A stretch of 64,000 bases of DNA from VBDM01 sp035280025 (lineage in GTDB: Bacteria; Pseudomonadota; Gammaproteobacteria; Burkholderiales; SG8-39), in contig DATEGT010000195.1 in the NCBI GenBank assembly GCA_035280025.1, positions 1-64,000 of the forward strand, given 5' to 3'. The notes below the pieces were generated by a model. That model did no database searches and was not told the DNA's origin. It was given only the letters and a program-made list of their open reading frames with translations. How positions within the stretch are numbered: the first letter of the stretch is position 1; each line of letters opens with the position of its first letter. A program made the position numbers and the translations under genes. Shown one piece after another: positions 49,748 to 58,773 of this stretch.

Positions 49748-50341
49748 CTAGAGCGTCCCCTTGGTCGAAGGTACGGTGCCGGCCGCCCGCGGATCGGGCT
49801 CGAGCGCCATGCGCAGCGCGCGGGCGAACGCCTTGAACATCGTCTCGCACTGGTGATGCGCGTTGTCGCCCCGCAGGTTGTCGATGTGCAGCGTCACTTG
49901 CGCGTGGTTCGCGAACCCCTGGAAGAATTCGTGCACCAGATCGACATCGAACTCGCCGATCAACGCCCGCCTGAACTTCACGTGGTACTCCAGCCCGGGG
50001 CGTCCGGAGAAATCGATGACGACTCGCGACAGGGCTTCGTCGAGGGGGACGTAGGCATGCCCGTAGCGCCGGATGCCCTTCTTGTCGCCGACCGCGCGAG
50101 CCACCGCCTGGCCGAGCGTGATGCCGATGTCCTCGACGGTGTGGTGGGCGTCGACGTCCAGATCGCCCTTCGCGCGGATCTCGAGATCGAGCATGCCGTG
50201 ACGCGCAACCTGGTCGAGCATGTGGTCGAGGAACGGAATTCCGGTCGCGAGCGCGGATTTTCCGCTGCCGTCGACGTTAACGGACAGCGCGATCTGCGTT
50301 TCGGCGGTGTTGCGGTCTGCCTTGGCGGCGCGCGTGGACAT
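49748..50341 (-). CDS. hisB: Imidazole glycerol-phosphate dehydratase HisB
   Basis: Removes water from imidazole glycerol phosphate. The 197-residue single-function product has the manganese-binding PFLDHMLDQVARHG, DAHHTVEDIGI, LHIDNLRGDNAHHQCETMFKAFA motifs. There is no fused histidinol phosphatase domain. I used the ATG at 50339-50341; a TTG 15 bp upstream is possible. It is 34 bp after hisC. Confidence 0.95.
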   Translation of the reverse strand: MSTRAAKADRNTAETQIALSVNVDGSGKSALATGIPFLDHMLDQVARHGMLDLEIRAKGDLDVDAHHTVEDIGITLGQAVARAVGDKKGIRRYGHAYVPLDEALSRVVIDFSGRPGLEYHVKFRRALIGEFDVDLVHEFFQGFANHAQVTLHIDNLRGDNAHHQCETMFKAFARALRMALEPDPRAAGTVPSTKGTL

Positions 50342-50375
50342 TGCGGCGAGCTTCAAGCGGATAGCCTACACGAAA

Positions 50376-51452
50376 TCAGCACGTGGCGAGCGCTTCCCCG
50401 AACGCTGCCAGGCAGCGCCGGTTCTCTTCCGGCGTTCCGACGGTCAGCCGGACGCAACCCTCAAGGAGAGGCACTCCCGTGTCCAGATTCTTGACGAGGA
50501 CGCCCCGGCGCCGCATCCCTTCGAACACCGTTGCGGCGTCGGGAACACGGACCAGGATGAAATTTGCGTCGCTTGCGAAAACCGTGACGCGCGCAAGCCT
50601 GCGCAGCTCGCGCTCCAGGGCCGCGCGCTCGGCGATGATGCTCCTCGCCTGCGCTTCGAGCACGTCGTGGTGCGCGAGGATCCGCTCCGCCACCACGTGC
50701 GTCAGGGAGTTCACGTTGTAGGGCGAGCGCACCTTGTCGAACTCGCGAATCCATTCCGGCCGCCCCGCCGCGTAGCCCAGGCGTATCCCCGCCAGGCCCA
50801 GCTTGGACAGCGTGCGCATGACGATCAGGTTGGGGAATTCGGCGAGCCGCGTCATGAACGTCTTGCGGGCGAAGACGTGATACGCCTCGTCGACCACGAC
50901 CAGCCCGGGCGCGGCGGCGATGATGTGGGTCATCGCGGTCTCGTCGAAGAGATTTCCACTGGGATTGTTCGGATAGGCGATGAACACGACCGCGGGCCGG
51001 TGCCGCCTCATCGCCTCCAGGAACGCCGTCGCGTCGAGGGTGAAATCCGGGCGCAGGAGCACGCCGGCGTACTCCAGCCCGGCGAGCCCGGCGTAGGCGC
51101 TGAACATGACGAAGCTCGGACGCGGCGCAAGCACGACCGCGCCCGGGCGCGCGACGCTCTGAACGATGATGTGGATGATCTCGTCGGAACCATTGCCGAG
51201 AAGAACGTCGCACTCGGGCGGAATCCCCATCGTCTCGCGCAGCCGCCGCACCAGGGCCGGGGCCGCCGGATCTGGGTAGCGGTTTATCGCGACCTTGGAC
51301 ACCGCGTCCGCGATCTCGCGTTGCAGCGCCGGCGGCAGGCCGTAGGGGTTCTCCATCGCGTCGAGCTTGACCAGACCGTCGGCCTGCGCAACGGGGTAGG
51401 CCTTCATCGAGCGCACCTCGCCGCGGATGATGTCTTCGGGCCCCGCGCTCAC
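50376..51452 (-). CDS. hisC: Histidinol-phosphate aminotransferase HisC
   Basis: A PLP-dependent fold-type I aminotransferase. The 358-residue product has KLDAMENPYGLPPALQRE, LLGNGSDEIIH, YPNNPSGNLFDE, VVDEAYHVFA and the PLP lysine in RTLSKLGLAGIRLGY. The start is GTG at 51450-51452, overlapping the hisD stop as GTGA; it gives the family N-terminus PEDIIRGEVRS. An internal ATG 15 codons later is less likely. Confidence 0.93.
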   Translation of the reverse strand: MSAGPEDIIRGEVRSMKAYPVAQADGLVKLDAMENPYGLPPALQREIADAVSKVAINRYPDPAAPALVRRLRETMGIPPECDVLLGNGSDEIIHIIVQSVARPGAVVLAPRPSFVMFSAYAGLAGLEYAGVLLRPDFTLDATAFLEAMRRHRPAVVFIAYPNNPSGNLFDETAMTHIIAAAPGLVVVDEAYHVFARKTFMTRLAEFPNLIVMRTLSKLGLAGIRLGYAAGRPEWIREFDKVRSPYNVNSLTHVVAERILAHHDVLEAQARSIIAERAALERELRRLARVTVFASDANFILVRVPDAATVFEGMRRRGVLVKNLDTGVPLLEGCVRLTVGTPEENRRCLAAFGEALATC

Positions 51453-52768
51453 CGTCCGGCCTTGCCCTTTTCCTGCAGCCTCAGCTCCGCTGAGCGGGCG
51501 TGCGCCTGCAGGCCCTCGCCTCGAGCCAGGATCGCGGCGACTCTGGCGAGCTTTTGCGCGCCCTTGCGCGACACCGCAATCACGCTCGAGCGCTTCTGGA
51601 AGTCGTACACGCCCAGCGGCGAAGAAAACCTCGCCGTGCGCGAAGTCGGCAGCACATGATTGGGCCCGGCGCAGTAGTCGCCCAGCGCCTCCGACGCGTA
51701 GCGTCCCAGGAAGATCGCCCCGGCGTGGCGTATCTTCTTCAGCCACTTCTTCGGGTCGGCCACCGAGAGCTCGAGGTGCTCGGGCGCCACGCGGTTGGCG
51801 ATCTCGCAGGCTTCGTCGAGATCCTTCACCTCGATGAGCGCTCCGCGGCGCGACAGCGAAGCGCCGATGATGTCCCGGCGCGGCATGTCGTCGAGCAGCC
51901 GCGCGATGCTGCCCGCCACGCGTTCGATGAACTTTCTGTCGGGGGAGACCAGCACCGCCTGCGACGTCTCGGCGTGTTCGGCCTGGGAAAAGAGATCCAT
52001 TGCGATCCAGTCCGGATCGGTGGTGCCGTCGCAGATCACCAGGATCTCGGTGGGGCCGGAGATCATGTCGATGCCCACCGTGCCGAATACTTGGCGCTTC
52101 GCCTCCGTGACGTAAGCGTTGCCCGGGCCGACGATCTTGTCCACCTGCGGGACGGTCTGGGTGCCGTAGGCGAGCGCCGCTACCGCCTGCGCGCCGCCGA
52201 CGGTGAAGACGCGGTCCACCCCGGCGACCGCCGCCGCCGCAAGAACCAGCGGATTGCGCTCGCCCCGCGGCGTCGGAACGCACATGATGATCTCGCGCAC
52301 GCCGGCGATCTTGGCCGGAATCGCATTCATGAGCACCGACGAGGGATACGCCGCCTTCCCCCCCGGCACGTAAAGCCCGACGCGGTCGAGCGGCGTGATA
52401 CGCTGGCCGAGGGTCGTCCCGTCGGCTTCGGTGTACTGCCAAGACTTGGCGAGCTGCCGCTGATGGTACTTCCGGATGCGCGCCGAAGCCTGCGTCAGCG
52501 CGTCGCGTCGCACGCGATCGAGTCCCGCGAGCGCGCTCTTGAGCGCGGCCTGCGGCAGCTCCAGTTCGGACACGCTCACGGCGCTCACGCCGTCGTATTT
52601 CGCGGTGTTCTGGAGGACCGCGGCGTCCCCGCGGGCGCGCACCTCCGCGAGGATTTCGCCGACGCGGGCTGCGACGTCCCTGTCTAGCGCGGAGTCGAAC
52701 GCGGTGAGCGCCTTGAGCCGTTCATGGAAATCCGACTGGGCGCTCGAGAGGCGCGCGATCTCAGGCAT
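51449..52768 (-). CDS. hisD: Histidinol dehydrogenase HisD
   Basis: Oxidises histidinol twice to histidine; zinc-dependent. The 439-residue product has RVGLYVPGGKAAYPSSVLMNAIPA, GAQAVAALAYGT, KIVGPGNAYVTEAKR, the metal-site DLFSQAEHAE and GPNHVLPTSRTARF. Its overlap of 8 nt with hisG points to coupled translation. Confidence 0.97.
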   Translation of the reverse strand: MPEIARLSSAQSDFHERLKALTAFDSALDRDVAARVGEILAEVRARGDAAVLQNTAKYDGVSAVSVSELELPQAALKSALAGLDRVRRDALTQASARIRKYHQRQLAKSWQYTEADGTTLGQRITPLDRVGLYVPGGKAAYPSSVLMNAIPAKIAGVREIIMCVPTPRGERNPLVLAAAAVAGVDRVFTVGGAQAVAALAYGTQTVPQVDKIVGPGNAYVTEAKRQVFGTVGIDMISGPTEILVICDGTTDPDWIAMDLFSQAEHAETSQAVLVSPDRKFIERVAGSIARLLDDMPRRDIIGASLSRRGALIEVKDLDEACEIANRVAPEHLELSVADPKKWLKKIRHAGAIFLGRYASEALGDYCAGPNHVLPTSRTARFSSPLGVYDFQKRSSVIAVSRKGAQKLARVAAILARGEGLQAHARSAELRLQEKGKAGR

Positions 52769-53405
52769 GCCCGCCGACCGCTTCGGAGAACGCGTCGAGG
52801 AGCGGCTGGATCACGTCGCGCCGCAGCTTGAGCGCGGCCTGATTGACGATCAGCCGCGCGCTGATCGGGCGGATTTCCTCGACGGCGTGCAGGTGGTTGG
52901 CGCGCAGCGTGTCGCCGGTCGCCACCAGGTCGACGATGGCGTCGGCCAGGCCGAGCAGCGGCGCGAGCTCCATCGAACCGTAGAGCTTGATCAGATCGAC
53001 GTGCACGCCCTTCGCCGCAAAGTGTTCGCGCGCAGTCTGCATGTATTTGGTGGCGATCCGCAGGCGCGCCCCGCGGCGCACTGCGCCCGCGTAGTCGAAG
53101 CCCTGGGGCACCGCGACCACCATGCGGCAGGCCGCGATGCCGAGATCGAGAGGCTGATACAGCCCGTCGCCGCTGTGCTCGAGCAGCACGTCCTTCCCCG
53201 CGATGCCGAGCTCCGCCGCGCCGTACTGGACGTAGGTCGGAACGTCCGACGCCCTCACGACGAGCAGCCGCAGATCGCGGCGGCTGGTGCGCAGCACCAG
53301 CTTCCGGGAGCCCTCGGGCGCGTCGAGCGCGCGGATTCCCGCGGCCGCGAGCAGCGGCAAGGTCTCGTCGAAGATCCGGCCTTTGGAAAGCGCGAGCGTG
53401 ATCAC
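52761..53405 (-). CDS. hisG: ATP phosphoribosyltransferase, short form HisG
   Basis: The first enzyme of histidine synthesis, joining ATP and PRPP. At 214 residues it is the short (HisG-S) form without the C-terminal regulatory domain, which needs HisZ for activity and feedback. Family segments are MITLALSKGRIFDETLPLL, DVPTYVQYGAAELGIAGKDVL, RIATKYMQTAREHF and EIRPISARLIVNQAALK. No hisZ is in the window. A TAAAAT box at 53434-53439 in the 71-bp gap before it may mark an internal promoter. Confidence 0.96.
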   Translation of the reverse strand: MITLALSKGRIFDETLPLLAAAGIRALDAPEGSRKLVLRTSRRDLRLLVVRASDVPTYVQYGAAELGIAGKDVLLEHSGDGLYQPLDLGIAACRMVVAVPQGFDYAGAVRRGARLRIATKYMQTAREHFAAKGVHVDLIKLYGSMELAPLLGLADAIVDLVATGDTLRANHLHAVEEIRPISARLIVNQAALKLRRDVIQPLLDAFSEAVGGHA

Positions 53406-53476
53406 GAGTGCGCAGGGTCGAGGTCAGCCTCGCATTTTACCGCAAAGAGCGCGGAAAACCTTGTTTTTAAAGACGT

Positions 53477-54730
53477 TCAGTGCACGCGCCTGATGCGCGC
53501 GCCCAGCTGGGCGAGCTTCTCCTCGATGCACTCGTACCCTCGGTCCAGGTGGTAGATGCGGTCGATCCGGGTCTCGCCTTCGGCGACCAGGCCCGCGATC
53601 ACCAGGCTCGCCGAGGCGCGCAGGTCGGTCGCCATCACGGTCGCTCCCTGCAGCCTCGACACCCCGTGAACGACCGCCGTATTGCCGGAGATCTCGATGT
53701 CGGCGCCAAGGCGCTGCATCTCGAGGGCGTGCATGAAGCGGTTCTCAAAGATGGTCTCGGTGATCACTGCGGTGCCATCGGCGATCGCGTCGAGCGCCAT
53801 CAGTTGCGCCTGCATGTCGGTGGGAAAGGCCGGATAGGGCGCGGTGCGTACGTTGACGCCGCGGGGCCGCCCGCTCATGGCGAGCGAGATCGTCGTGTTC
53901 TCGGCGCGCACCTCCGCGCCCGATTCGCGCAGCTTCTCGAGTACCGCCTCGAGCGTGCCCGGACTCGTGCCGTGCAGCGTGACCCTTCCGCCCGTCGCCG
54001 CGGTGGCGGCGAGGAAGGTCCCAGTCTCGATCCGGTCAGCCATGATCCGATGGCTCGCCCCGTGCAGCCGCTCGACGCCTTCGATCACGATCACGTCGCC
54101 GCCGGCCCCCCTGATCTTCGCGCCCATCGCCGACAGGCACTGCGCCAGATCGACCACCTCGGGCTCCCGGGCGGCGTTCTCGATCACGGTCGTGCCCTCG
54201 GCGAGGCAGGCGGCCATCATCAGGTTTTCCGTGCCGGTGACGGTGACGAGGTCCATGACCAGGCGCGCCGCCTTGAGCCGCTTCGCCTTCGCCGAGATGT
54301 AGCCCTTCTCTACCGAGATCTCGGCACCGAGCGCCGCCAGCCCCTTGATATGCAGATCCACAGGGCGCGTCCCGATGGCGCAGCCGCCGGGCAAAGAAAC
54401 GCGCGCCTCGCCGCAGCGCGCGATAAGAGGCCCGAGCACCAGGATGGAGGCGCGCATGGTCTTCACCAGATCGTACGAAGCGACCGGATTGGAGAGGCGC
54501 TCCGCCCGCAGCGACAGCCCCAGCTTGTCGTCGAGCGACGCTTCCACGCCCATCTGGGAGAGCAGCCGCACCATCGTGGTCACGTCCCGCAGGTGCGGCA
54601 CGTTGGAGAGCGTGATCTCGTCCGCGGTCAGCAGCGCCGCGCACATCAGCGGAAGCGCGGCGTTCTTCGCTCCCGAAACGCGCACCTCGCCCGACAGGCG
54701 CACCCCGCCCTGGATGACGAGCTTATCCAC
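53477..54730 (-). CDS. murA: UDP-N-acetylglucosamine 1-carboxyvinyltransferase MurA
   Basis: The first committed enzyme of peptidoglycan synthesis, adding enolpyruvate to UDP-GlcNAc. The 417-residue product starts MDKLVIQGGVRLSGEVRVSGAKNAALPLMCA. The catalytic cysteine, target of fosfomycin, is in LPGGCAIGTRPVDLHI, and PYPAFPTDMQAQ is conserved. It overlaps ibaG by 8 nt and is 71 bp before hisG. Confidence 0.97.
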   Translation of the reverse strand: MDKLVIQGGVRLSGEVRVSGAKNAALPLMCAALLTADEITLSNVPHLRDVTTMVRLLSQMGVEASLDDKLGLSLRAERLSNPVASYDLVKTMRASILVLGPLIARCGEARVSLPGGCAIGTRPVDLHIKGLAALGAEISVEKGYISAKAKRLKAARLVMDLVTVTGTENLMMAACLAEGTTVIENAAREPEVVDLAQCLSAMGAKIRGAGGDVIVIEGVERLHGASHRIMADRIETGTFLAATAATGGRVTLHGTSPGTLEAVLEKLRESGAEVRAENTTISLAMSGRPRGVNVRTAPYPAFPTDMQAQLMALDAIADGTAVITETIFENRFMHALEMQRLGADIEISGNTAVVHGVSRLQGATVMATDLRASASLVIAGLVAEGETRIDRIYHLDRGYECIEEKLAQLGARIRRVH

Positions 54731-54959
54731 CGGAGGCCTCCTCGGGAGTCAGGGTGCGCATGGAAAGTGCGTGGATTTCCGCGCGCATGCGCTCGCCCAG
54801 GGCCGCGTAGACGAGCTGGTGGCGCTGGACGCGACTCTTGCCGCGGAAGACGTCGCTCACGATGAGCGCCTCGAAGTGCTGCCCGTCGCCCGCGACGCGT
54901 ACCTCGATGCACCGCAGACCCTTTTCGATGTAGCTCTGGACCTGTTCGGGCGTCACCAT
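54723..54959 (-). CDS. ibaG: BolA-family protein IbaG
   Basis: A 78-residue BolA/YrbA-type protein involved with monothiol glutaredoxins in iron-sulfur cluster handling. It has VQSYIEKGLRCIEVRVAGDGQHFEALIVSDVF and the helical RVQRHQLVYAALGERM with the conserved His. It overlaps murA by 8 nt, as in many beta- and gammaproteobacteria, and is one base after the ABC permease gene. Confidence 0.93.
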   Translation of the reverse strand: MVTPEQVQSYIEKGLRCIEVRVAGDGQHFEALIVSDVFRGKSRVQRHQLVYAALGERMRAEIHALSMRTLTPEEASGG

Positions 54960-54960
54960 G

Positions 54961-55716
54961 CTAGTGCCTCAGCTTGTATCCGCTTCTGATCACGGCCAGG
55001 GTCAGCGTCGAGACCGCCGCGAGGAACGCCGCGACGACCGCGAGGCCCTGAAGCGGATGCACGTCCGAAACGCCGAAGAAACCGTAGCGGAACCCGTCGA
55101 TCATGTAGAAGAAGGGATTGAAATGCGAAAGCCCCTGCCAGAAAACGGGAAGGGAGTGAATCGAGTAAAAGACTCCGGAGAGGAATGTCAGGGGCATGAT
55201 GAGGAAATTCTGGAACGACGCGACCTGGTCGATCTTCTCCGCCCAGATTCCGGCCAGCATCCCGAGCGCGCCCAGCACGGCGCTCCCGCAGAAGGCAAAA
55301 GCGAGGATCCATCCCGGGTGACGGAACTCCATGTCGACGAAGGGCAGCGTGACCAGCATCACTGCCAGCCCCACCACCATTCCCCGCACGACGGCGGCGA
55401 GCACGTACGCGGCGAAGAATTCCCCGTACGAAAGCGGAGGAAGCAGCACGAAGATGATATTACCCGTGATCTTGGACTGGATCAGCGATGACGAGCTGTT
55501 GGCGAACGCGTTCTGGAGCACCGCCATCATGACCAGGCCCGGGACCAGGAAGGCGGTATAGGGAACGCTTTCGTATACGCGCACGCGGCCCTCCATGACG
55601 TGGCCGAACACGAGGAGGAACAGCGCCGCCGTCAGCGCCGGCGCGCCTATCGTCTGAGTGCTGACTTTCCAGAAGCGCAGCACTTCCTTGTAGAGAAGGG
55701 TGGGAAATCCGCTCAT
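54961..55716 (-). CDS. ABC-2 type transporter permease (YadH-like)
   Basis: The membrane part of an exporter with the adjacent ATPase. The 251-residue product has six membrane helices; conserved parts are TLLYKEVLRFWKVSTQT, VPYTAFLVPGLVMMAVLQNAF and LMPLTFLSGVFYSI-like LIMPLTFLSGVFYSIHSLP with FNPFFYMIDGFRYGFFG. The ATG at 55714-55716 overlaps the ATPase stop as ATGA. Substrate unknown; location inside the mla-murA group suggests lipid or cell-wall export. Confidence 0.9.
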   Translation of the reverse strand: MSGFPTLLYKEVLRFWKVSTQTIGAPALTAALFLLVFGHVMEGRVRVYESVPYTAFLVPGLVMMAVLQNAFANSSSSLIQSKITGNIIFVLLPPLSYGEFFAAYVLAAVVRGMVVGLAVMLVTLPFVDMEFRHPGWILAFAFCGSAVLGALGMLAGIWAEKIDQVASFQNFLIMPLTFLSGVFYSIHSLPVFWQGLSHFNPFFYMIDGFRYGFFGVSDVHPLQGLAVVAAFLAAVSTLTLAVIRSGYKLRH

Positions 55717-56609
55717 GAGCGGCGCATCACGTCGACGAAAGCATCCTCCAGATCGGGCTGCACCAGCTCCATCTCCTCGATTCTGGATCCCGAGCGCCGG
55801 ATGCACGAGAGCGTCTGCTCGACATCGTCGTAGCTCGTGAGGCTGAGAACGTAGGCGTCGCCTGTGCTGCCGTGCTCGAGGGCTTGCAGCTCCGCGGGAA
55901 GCCGCCCGGTCAGCCGCAGGCGCAGGAGGAGATGATGCACGCGCTTGAGCAGATTGGACGTGGAATCGAGCGCGACCACACGGCCCTGCTTGAGCATCGC
56001 GATGCGCCCGCAGAGCGCTTCCGCTTCCTCCAGGTAGTGCGTCGTCAGCACGACGGTGTGGCCGTCGCGGTTCAGGCGCCGGATGAACTGCCACAGCGCC
56101 TGGCGCAGCTCGACATCGACCCCGGCCGTCGGCTCATCGAGCACGATCACGGGCGGCCTGTGCACCAGGGCCTGAGCCACGAGGACGCGGCGCTTCATGC
56201 CGCCGGAGAGCGCGCGCATGTTGACGTCCGCCTTCGTTGCAAGGTCCAGATGGTGCATCACCTCGTCTATCCAAGCCTGGTTGGCGCGCATCCCGAAATA
56301 GCCGGACTGGATGCGGAGCGTCTCGCGCACGGTGAAGAAGGGGTCGAACACGAGCTCCTGCGGAACCACGCCTAGCGCTCGGCGCGCCGACCGGTAGTCT
56401 CCCCGAACGTCGTGGCCCATCACCCGGGCCGACCCGCGATCGGCGCGCACCAGGCCCGCGAGGACGCTGATGAGGGTGGTCTTGCCTGCACCGTTCGGTC
56501 CGAGCAGGCCGAAGAACTCTCCCTGGGGAATCTCGAGGTCGATCCCGGACAGCGCGTGCAGGTCTCCGAAGCGCTTGTGGACGTCGCAGATCTCGATCGC
56601 GGCCGGCAT
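55713..56609 (-). CDS. ABC transporter ATP-binding protein (YadG-like)
   Basis: The 298-residue ATPase of the ABC-2 exporter. Walker A is GPNGAGKTT, the signature is ALSGGMKRR, Walker B is VIVLDEPTAGVD, and the switch His is in LTTHYLEEAE. The last 70 residues form an accessory domain common in YadG relatives. It lies 21 bp after mlaB and overlaps the permease gene by 4 nt. Confidence 0.93.
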   Translation of the reverse strand: MPAAIEICDVHKRFGDLHALSGIDLEIPQGEFFGLLGPNGAGKTTLISVLAGLVRADRGSARVMGHDVRGDYRSARRALGVVPQELVFDPFFTVRETLRIQSGYFGMRANQAWIDEVMHHLDLATKADVNMRALSGGMKRRVLVAQALVHRPPVIVLDEPTAGVDVELRQALWQFIRRLNRDGHTVVLTTHYLEEAEALCGRIAMLKQGRVVALDSTSNLLKRVHHLLLRLRLTGRLPAELQALEHGSTGDAYVLSLTSYDDVEQTLSCIRRSGSRIEEMELVQPDLEDAFVDVMRRS

Positions 56610-56630
56610 GCCTGGAGTGCCGCCCGGGGA

Positions 56631-56918
56631 TCAGCTCGAGGCCGGCTGGAGCAGCTCGGACACTCCGTAAAGCTTGGCGAGATTCTGCATCGGGACGGGA
56701 AGGTTGACGAACCGCAGCCCGGGCTTGCTCTCGGCCGACTGGCGCAGCCATTCGAGGGCCAGCGCCACCGCCGAGGAATCCACTTCGGACACCCCGCGAA
56801 AATCGACCACTCGCACGCCCTGCCGCAGGTGATCCCGCGCCTCGACGGCCAGCCCGGAAACGGTCCCGAGCGTGAGGGCGCCCTCGACGAGCAGCGAATC
56901 GCCCTCGCGGCGGATCAC
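56631..56918 (-). CDS. mlaB: STAS-domain protein MlaB
   Basis: A cytoplasmic STAS protein that binds and activates the MlaFE transporter. The 95-residue product has VVDFRGVSEVDSSAVALALEWLRQS, with the conserved SSAVA site. It overlaps mlaC by 4 nt. Confidence 0.9.
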   Translation of the reverse strand: MIRREGDSLLVEGALTLGTVSGLAVEARDHLRQGVRVVDFRGVSEVDSSAVALALEWLRQSAESKPGLRFVNLPVPMQNLAKLYGVSELLQPASS

Positions 56919-57538
56919 GACTTGCCCGCCTTCGAGGCCAGCGGCTCCCGGTTCTTCGCGGCGAGCGACTTGATCAGCCCGTCGACCCCGTGTTCGCGTA
57001 CCTCGCTCGCAAAGGTGTCGCGGTATGTGGTCACCAGGCTTACGCCGCCCACCTTGACGTCGTAGACCTTCCAGCCCTTGTCGGTCTTCTCCATTTCGTA
57101 GTCGATCGACACGGGCTGCGACGAGCCGGATTGCCTGACCTCGGACTTGACCGTGACTTCGGTGTCGTCGGGCTTGGCGCGCAGCGGCTTGTATTCGATC
57201 TGCTGGTCCCGGTAGTTGGTCAGCGCCGTGGAATAGGTGCGCACGAGTAGGGTCTTGAACTCCGCCGCGAGCTCCTTCTGCTGCTCGGGCGTCGCCGTCC
57301 TCCAGTTGCGCGCCATCGCGATGCGTGCCATCCGCGTGAAATTGAAATGCGGGACGATCTTGGCTTCGATGAGATCGGCGGCCTTCGCGGCATCGCCCGC
57401 CCGGATGTCCTTGTCCTTCTTGATGGCGGCGGCTACGTCGTCGGTGATGGTTTTCACCAGCACGTCGGGGGCGACCGCCTGCGCCTGCGCCAGGGGAGCG
57501 AGGAAAGCGAGAAAAAAAAGACAGTACGCGGTTTTCAT
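56915..57538 (-). CDS. mlaC: Phospholipid-binding protein MlaC
   Basis: The periplasmic shuttle that carries phospholipids between the outer-membrane MlaA and inner-membrane MlaFEDB. The 207-residue product has a signal peptide (MKTAYCLFFLAFLAPLAQAQA) and the Ttg2D-like body with PHFNFTRMARIAMARNWRTATPEQQ, EFKTLLVRTYSTALTNY and DKGWKVYDVKVGGVSLVTTYR. It is 15 bp after mlaA. Confidence 0.93.
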   Translation of the reverse strand: MKTAYCLFFLAFLAPLAQAQAVAPDVLVKTITDDVAAAIKKDKDIRAGDAAKAADLIEAKIVPHFNFTRMARIAMARNWRTATPEQQKELAAEFKTLLVRTYSTALTNYRDQQIEYKPLRAKPDDTEVTVKSEVRQSGSSQPVSIDYEMEKTDKGWKVYDVKVGGVSLVTTYRDTFASEVREHGVDGLIKSLAAKNREPLASKAGKS

Positions 57539-57553
57539 GGCTGTTCGATCCGG

Positions 57554-58279
57554 TTACTTGGTGGTTGGTTCATCATCCGATTCGTCCGGCTCGCGCGGCG
57601 GATTGCCGTCGTAGACGAGATTGCGCCTGCGCTGGAGCCAGGCGCCGCGCACGAACGCGTATCGGTCGAGCGCCGCCTGCTCGAGAACGCTCGAAGCGTC
57701 GAGGAGGTTCGCGCGGTTGCTGATCGCGCGCGTCGCGTACAGCGAATTGCGAATCGGCACGCTGTCGGTCGCCCAATAGACGAGGTCCGCCTTGTAGTCG
57801 AACAGGAGTCCGAACCCGTCGCGGAACGTCGAAGGCCCGATGAACGGGATGACCACGTAGGGGCCGTTCCCGATGCCCCAGACGGCCAGCGTCTGGCCGA
57901 AGTCCTCGTTGTGCTTGGGCAATCCCGCGGCGGACGCAGCGTCGAAGAGCCCGGCGAGGCCGAACGTCGAATTGTGGATGACGCGGGTCATGTCCTCCAG
58001 TCCCTGCTGGAACTTGCCCTGCAGCACGTCGTTCACCGAGATCCAGACATCCTCGAGGTTGGAAAAGAAGTTGGAAACGCCGGTGCGGAAGAATCCGGGA
58101 AAGACGGCGCGGTAGCCCTTGGCCACCGGCGAAAGCAGCGCCTTGTCCGCCGCGTCGTTGAACGCGAACACCGCCCGGTTGACCTTCTCCAGGGGATCGG
58201 CGGGATTGCCGCCGGAAGTGGCACAGCCCGCCGACACGCCGGCGAGGAGCAGCGCCGCGCACAGCCTGTTAACCTCCAC
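57554..58279 (-). CDS. mlaA: Outer-membrane lipoprotein MlaA (VacJ)
   Basis: Removes mislocated phospholipids from the outer leaflet of the outer membrane. The 241-residue lipoprotein (lipobox SAGC; MEVNRLCAALLLAGVSAGC) has NPADPLEKVNRAVFAFNDAADKALL, FFRTGVSNFFSNLEDVWISVNDVLQG, NSTFGLAGLFDAAS and GNGPYVVIPFIGPSTFRDGFG. It lies within the mla operon between mlaD and mlaC, whereas in E. coli it is elsewhere on the chromosome. Confidence 0.95.
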   Translation of the reverse strand: MEVNRLCAALLLAGVSAGCATSGGNPADPLEKVNRAVFAFNDAADKALLSPVAKGYRAVFPGFFRTGVSNFFSNLEDVWISVNDVLQGKFQQGLEDMTRVIHNSTFGLAGLFDAASAAGLPKHNEDFGQTLAVWGIGNGPYVVIPFIGPSTFRDGFGLLFDYKADLVYWATDSVPIRNSLYATRAISNRANLLDASSVLEQAALDRYAFVRGAWLQRRRNLVYDGNPPREPDESDDEPTTK

Positions 58280-58296
58280 GCGATCGGCTTCCCATC

Positions 58297-58770
58297 CTAC
58301 TTCTTGCCGTCCCCCTCGGCAGCCTTATTGTACAGGAACTGACCGATGAGATTTTCTAGGACCACCGCGGATTGCGTGAGCTTGAGCGTATCACCGTCCT
58401 TCAGGTTCGCCGAATCACCGCCTGCCGTGAGCCCGATGTATTGCTCTCCGAGCAGCCCCGAAGTCAGGATCTTCGCCGAGCTGTCCTTGGGAAACTGGAA
58501 GCGGCTCTCGATGTTCATCGACACCACGGCTTCGAAACTCTCGTTGTCGAAGCGGATGTCGCCAACGCGGCCCACGACCACGCCCGCGCTCTTCACCGCG
58601 GCGCGAACCTTGAGTCCGCCGATGTTTTCGAATTTGGCGTTCACCCGGTACATGTCCGCAGTGGAGAACGAGGCGAGATTCGCCACCTTGAGCGACAGGA
58701 ACAGGAGCGCGCCGATGCCGGCCACCGCGAAGATCCCCACCCACAAATCCAGCTCCTTGCGCGTCATCAT
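58297..58770 (-). CDS. mlaD: MCE-domain protein MlaD
   Basis: The 157-residue hexamer-forming protein with one N-terminal membrane helix and an MCE domain, making the channel for lipids above MlaE. Sequence: TRKELDLWVGIFAVAGIGALLFLSLKVA, then YRVNAKFENIGGLKVRAAVKSAGVVVGRVGDI and LTSGLLGEQYIGLTAGGD. It is 3 bp after mlaE. Confidence 0.94.
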   Translation of the reverse strand: MMTRKELDLWVGIFAVAGIGALLFLSLKVANLASFSTADMYRVNAKFENIGGLKVRAAVKSAGVVVGRVGDIRFDNESFEAVVSMNIESRFQFPKDSSAKILTSGLLGEQYIGLTAGGDSANLKDGDTLKLTQSAVVLENLIGQFLYNKAAEGDGKK

Positions 58771-58773
58771 GAT

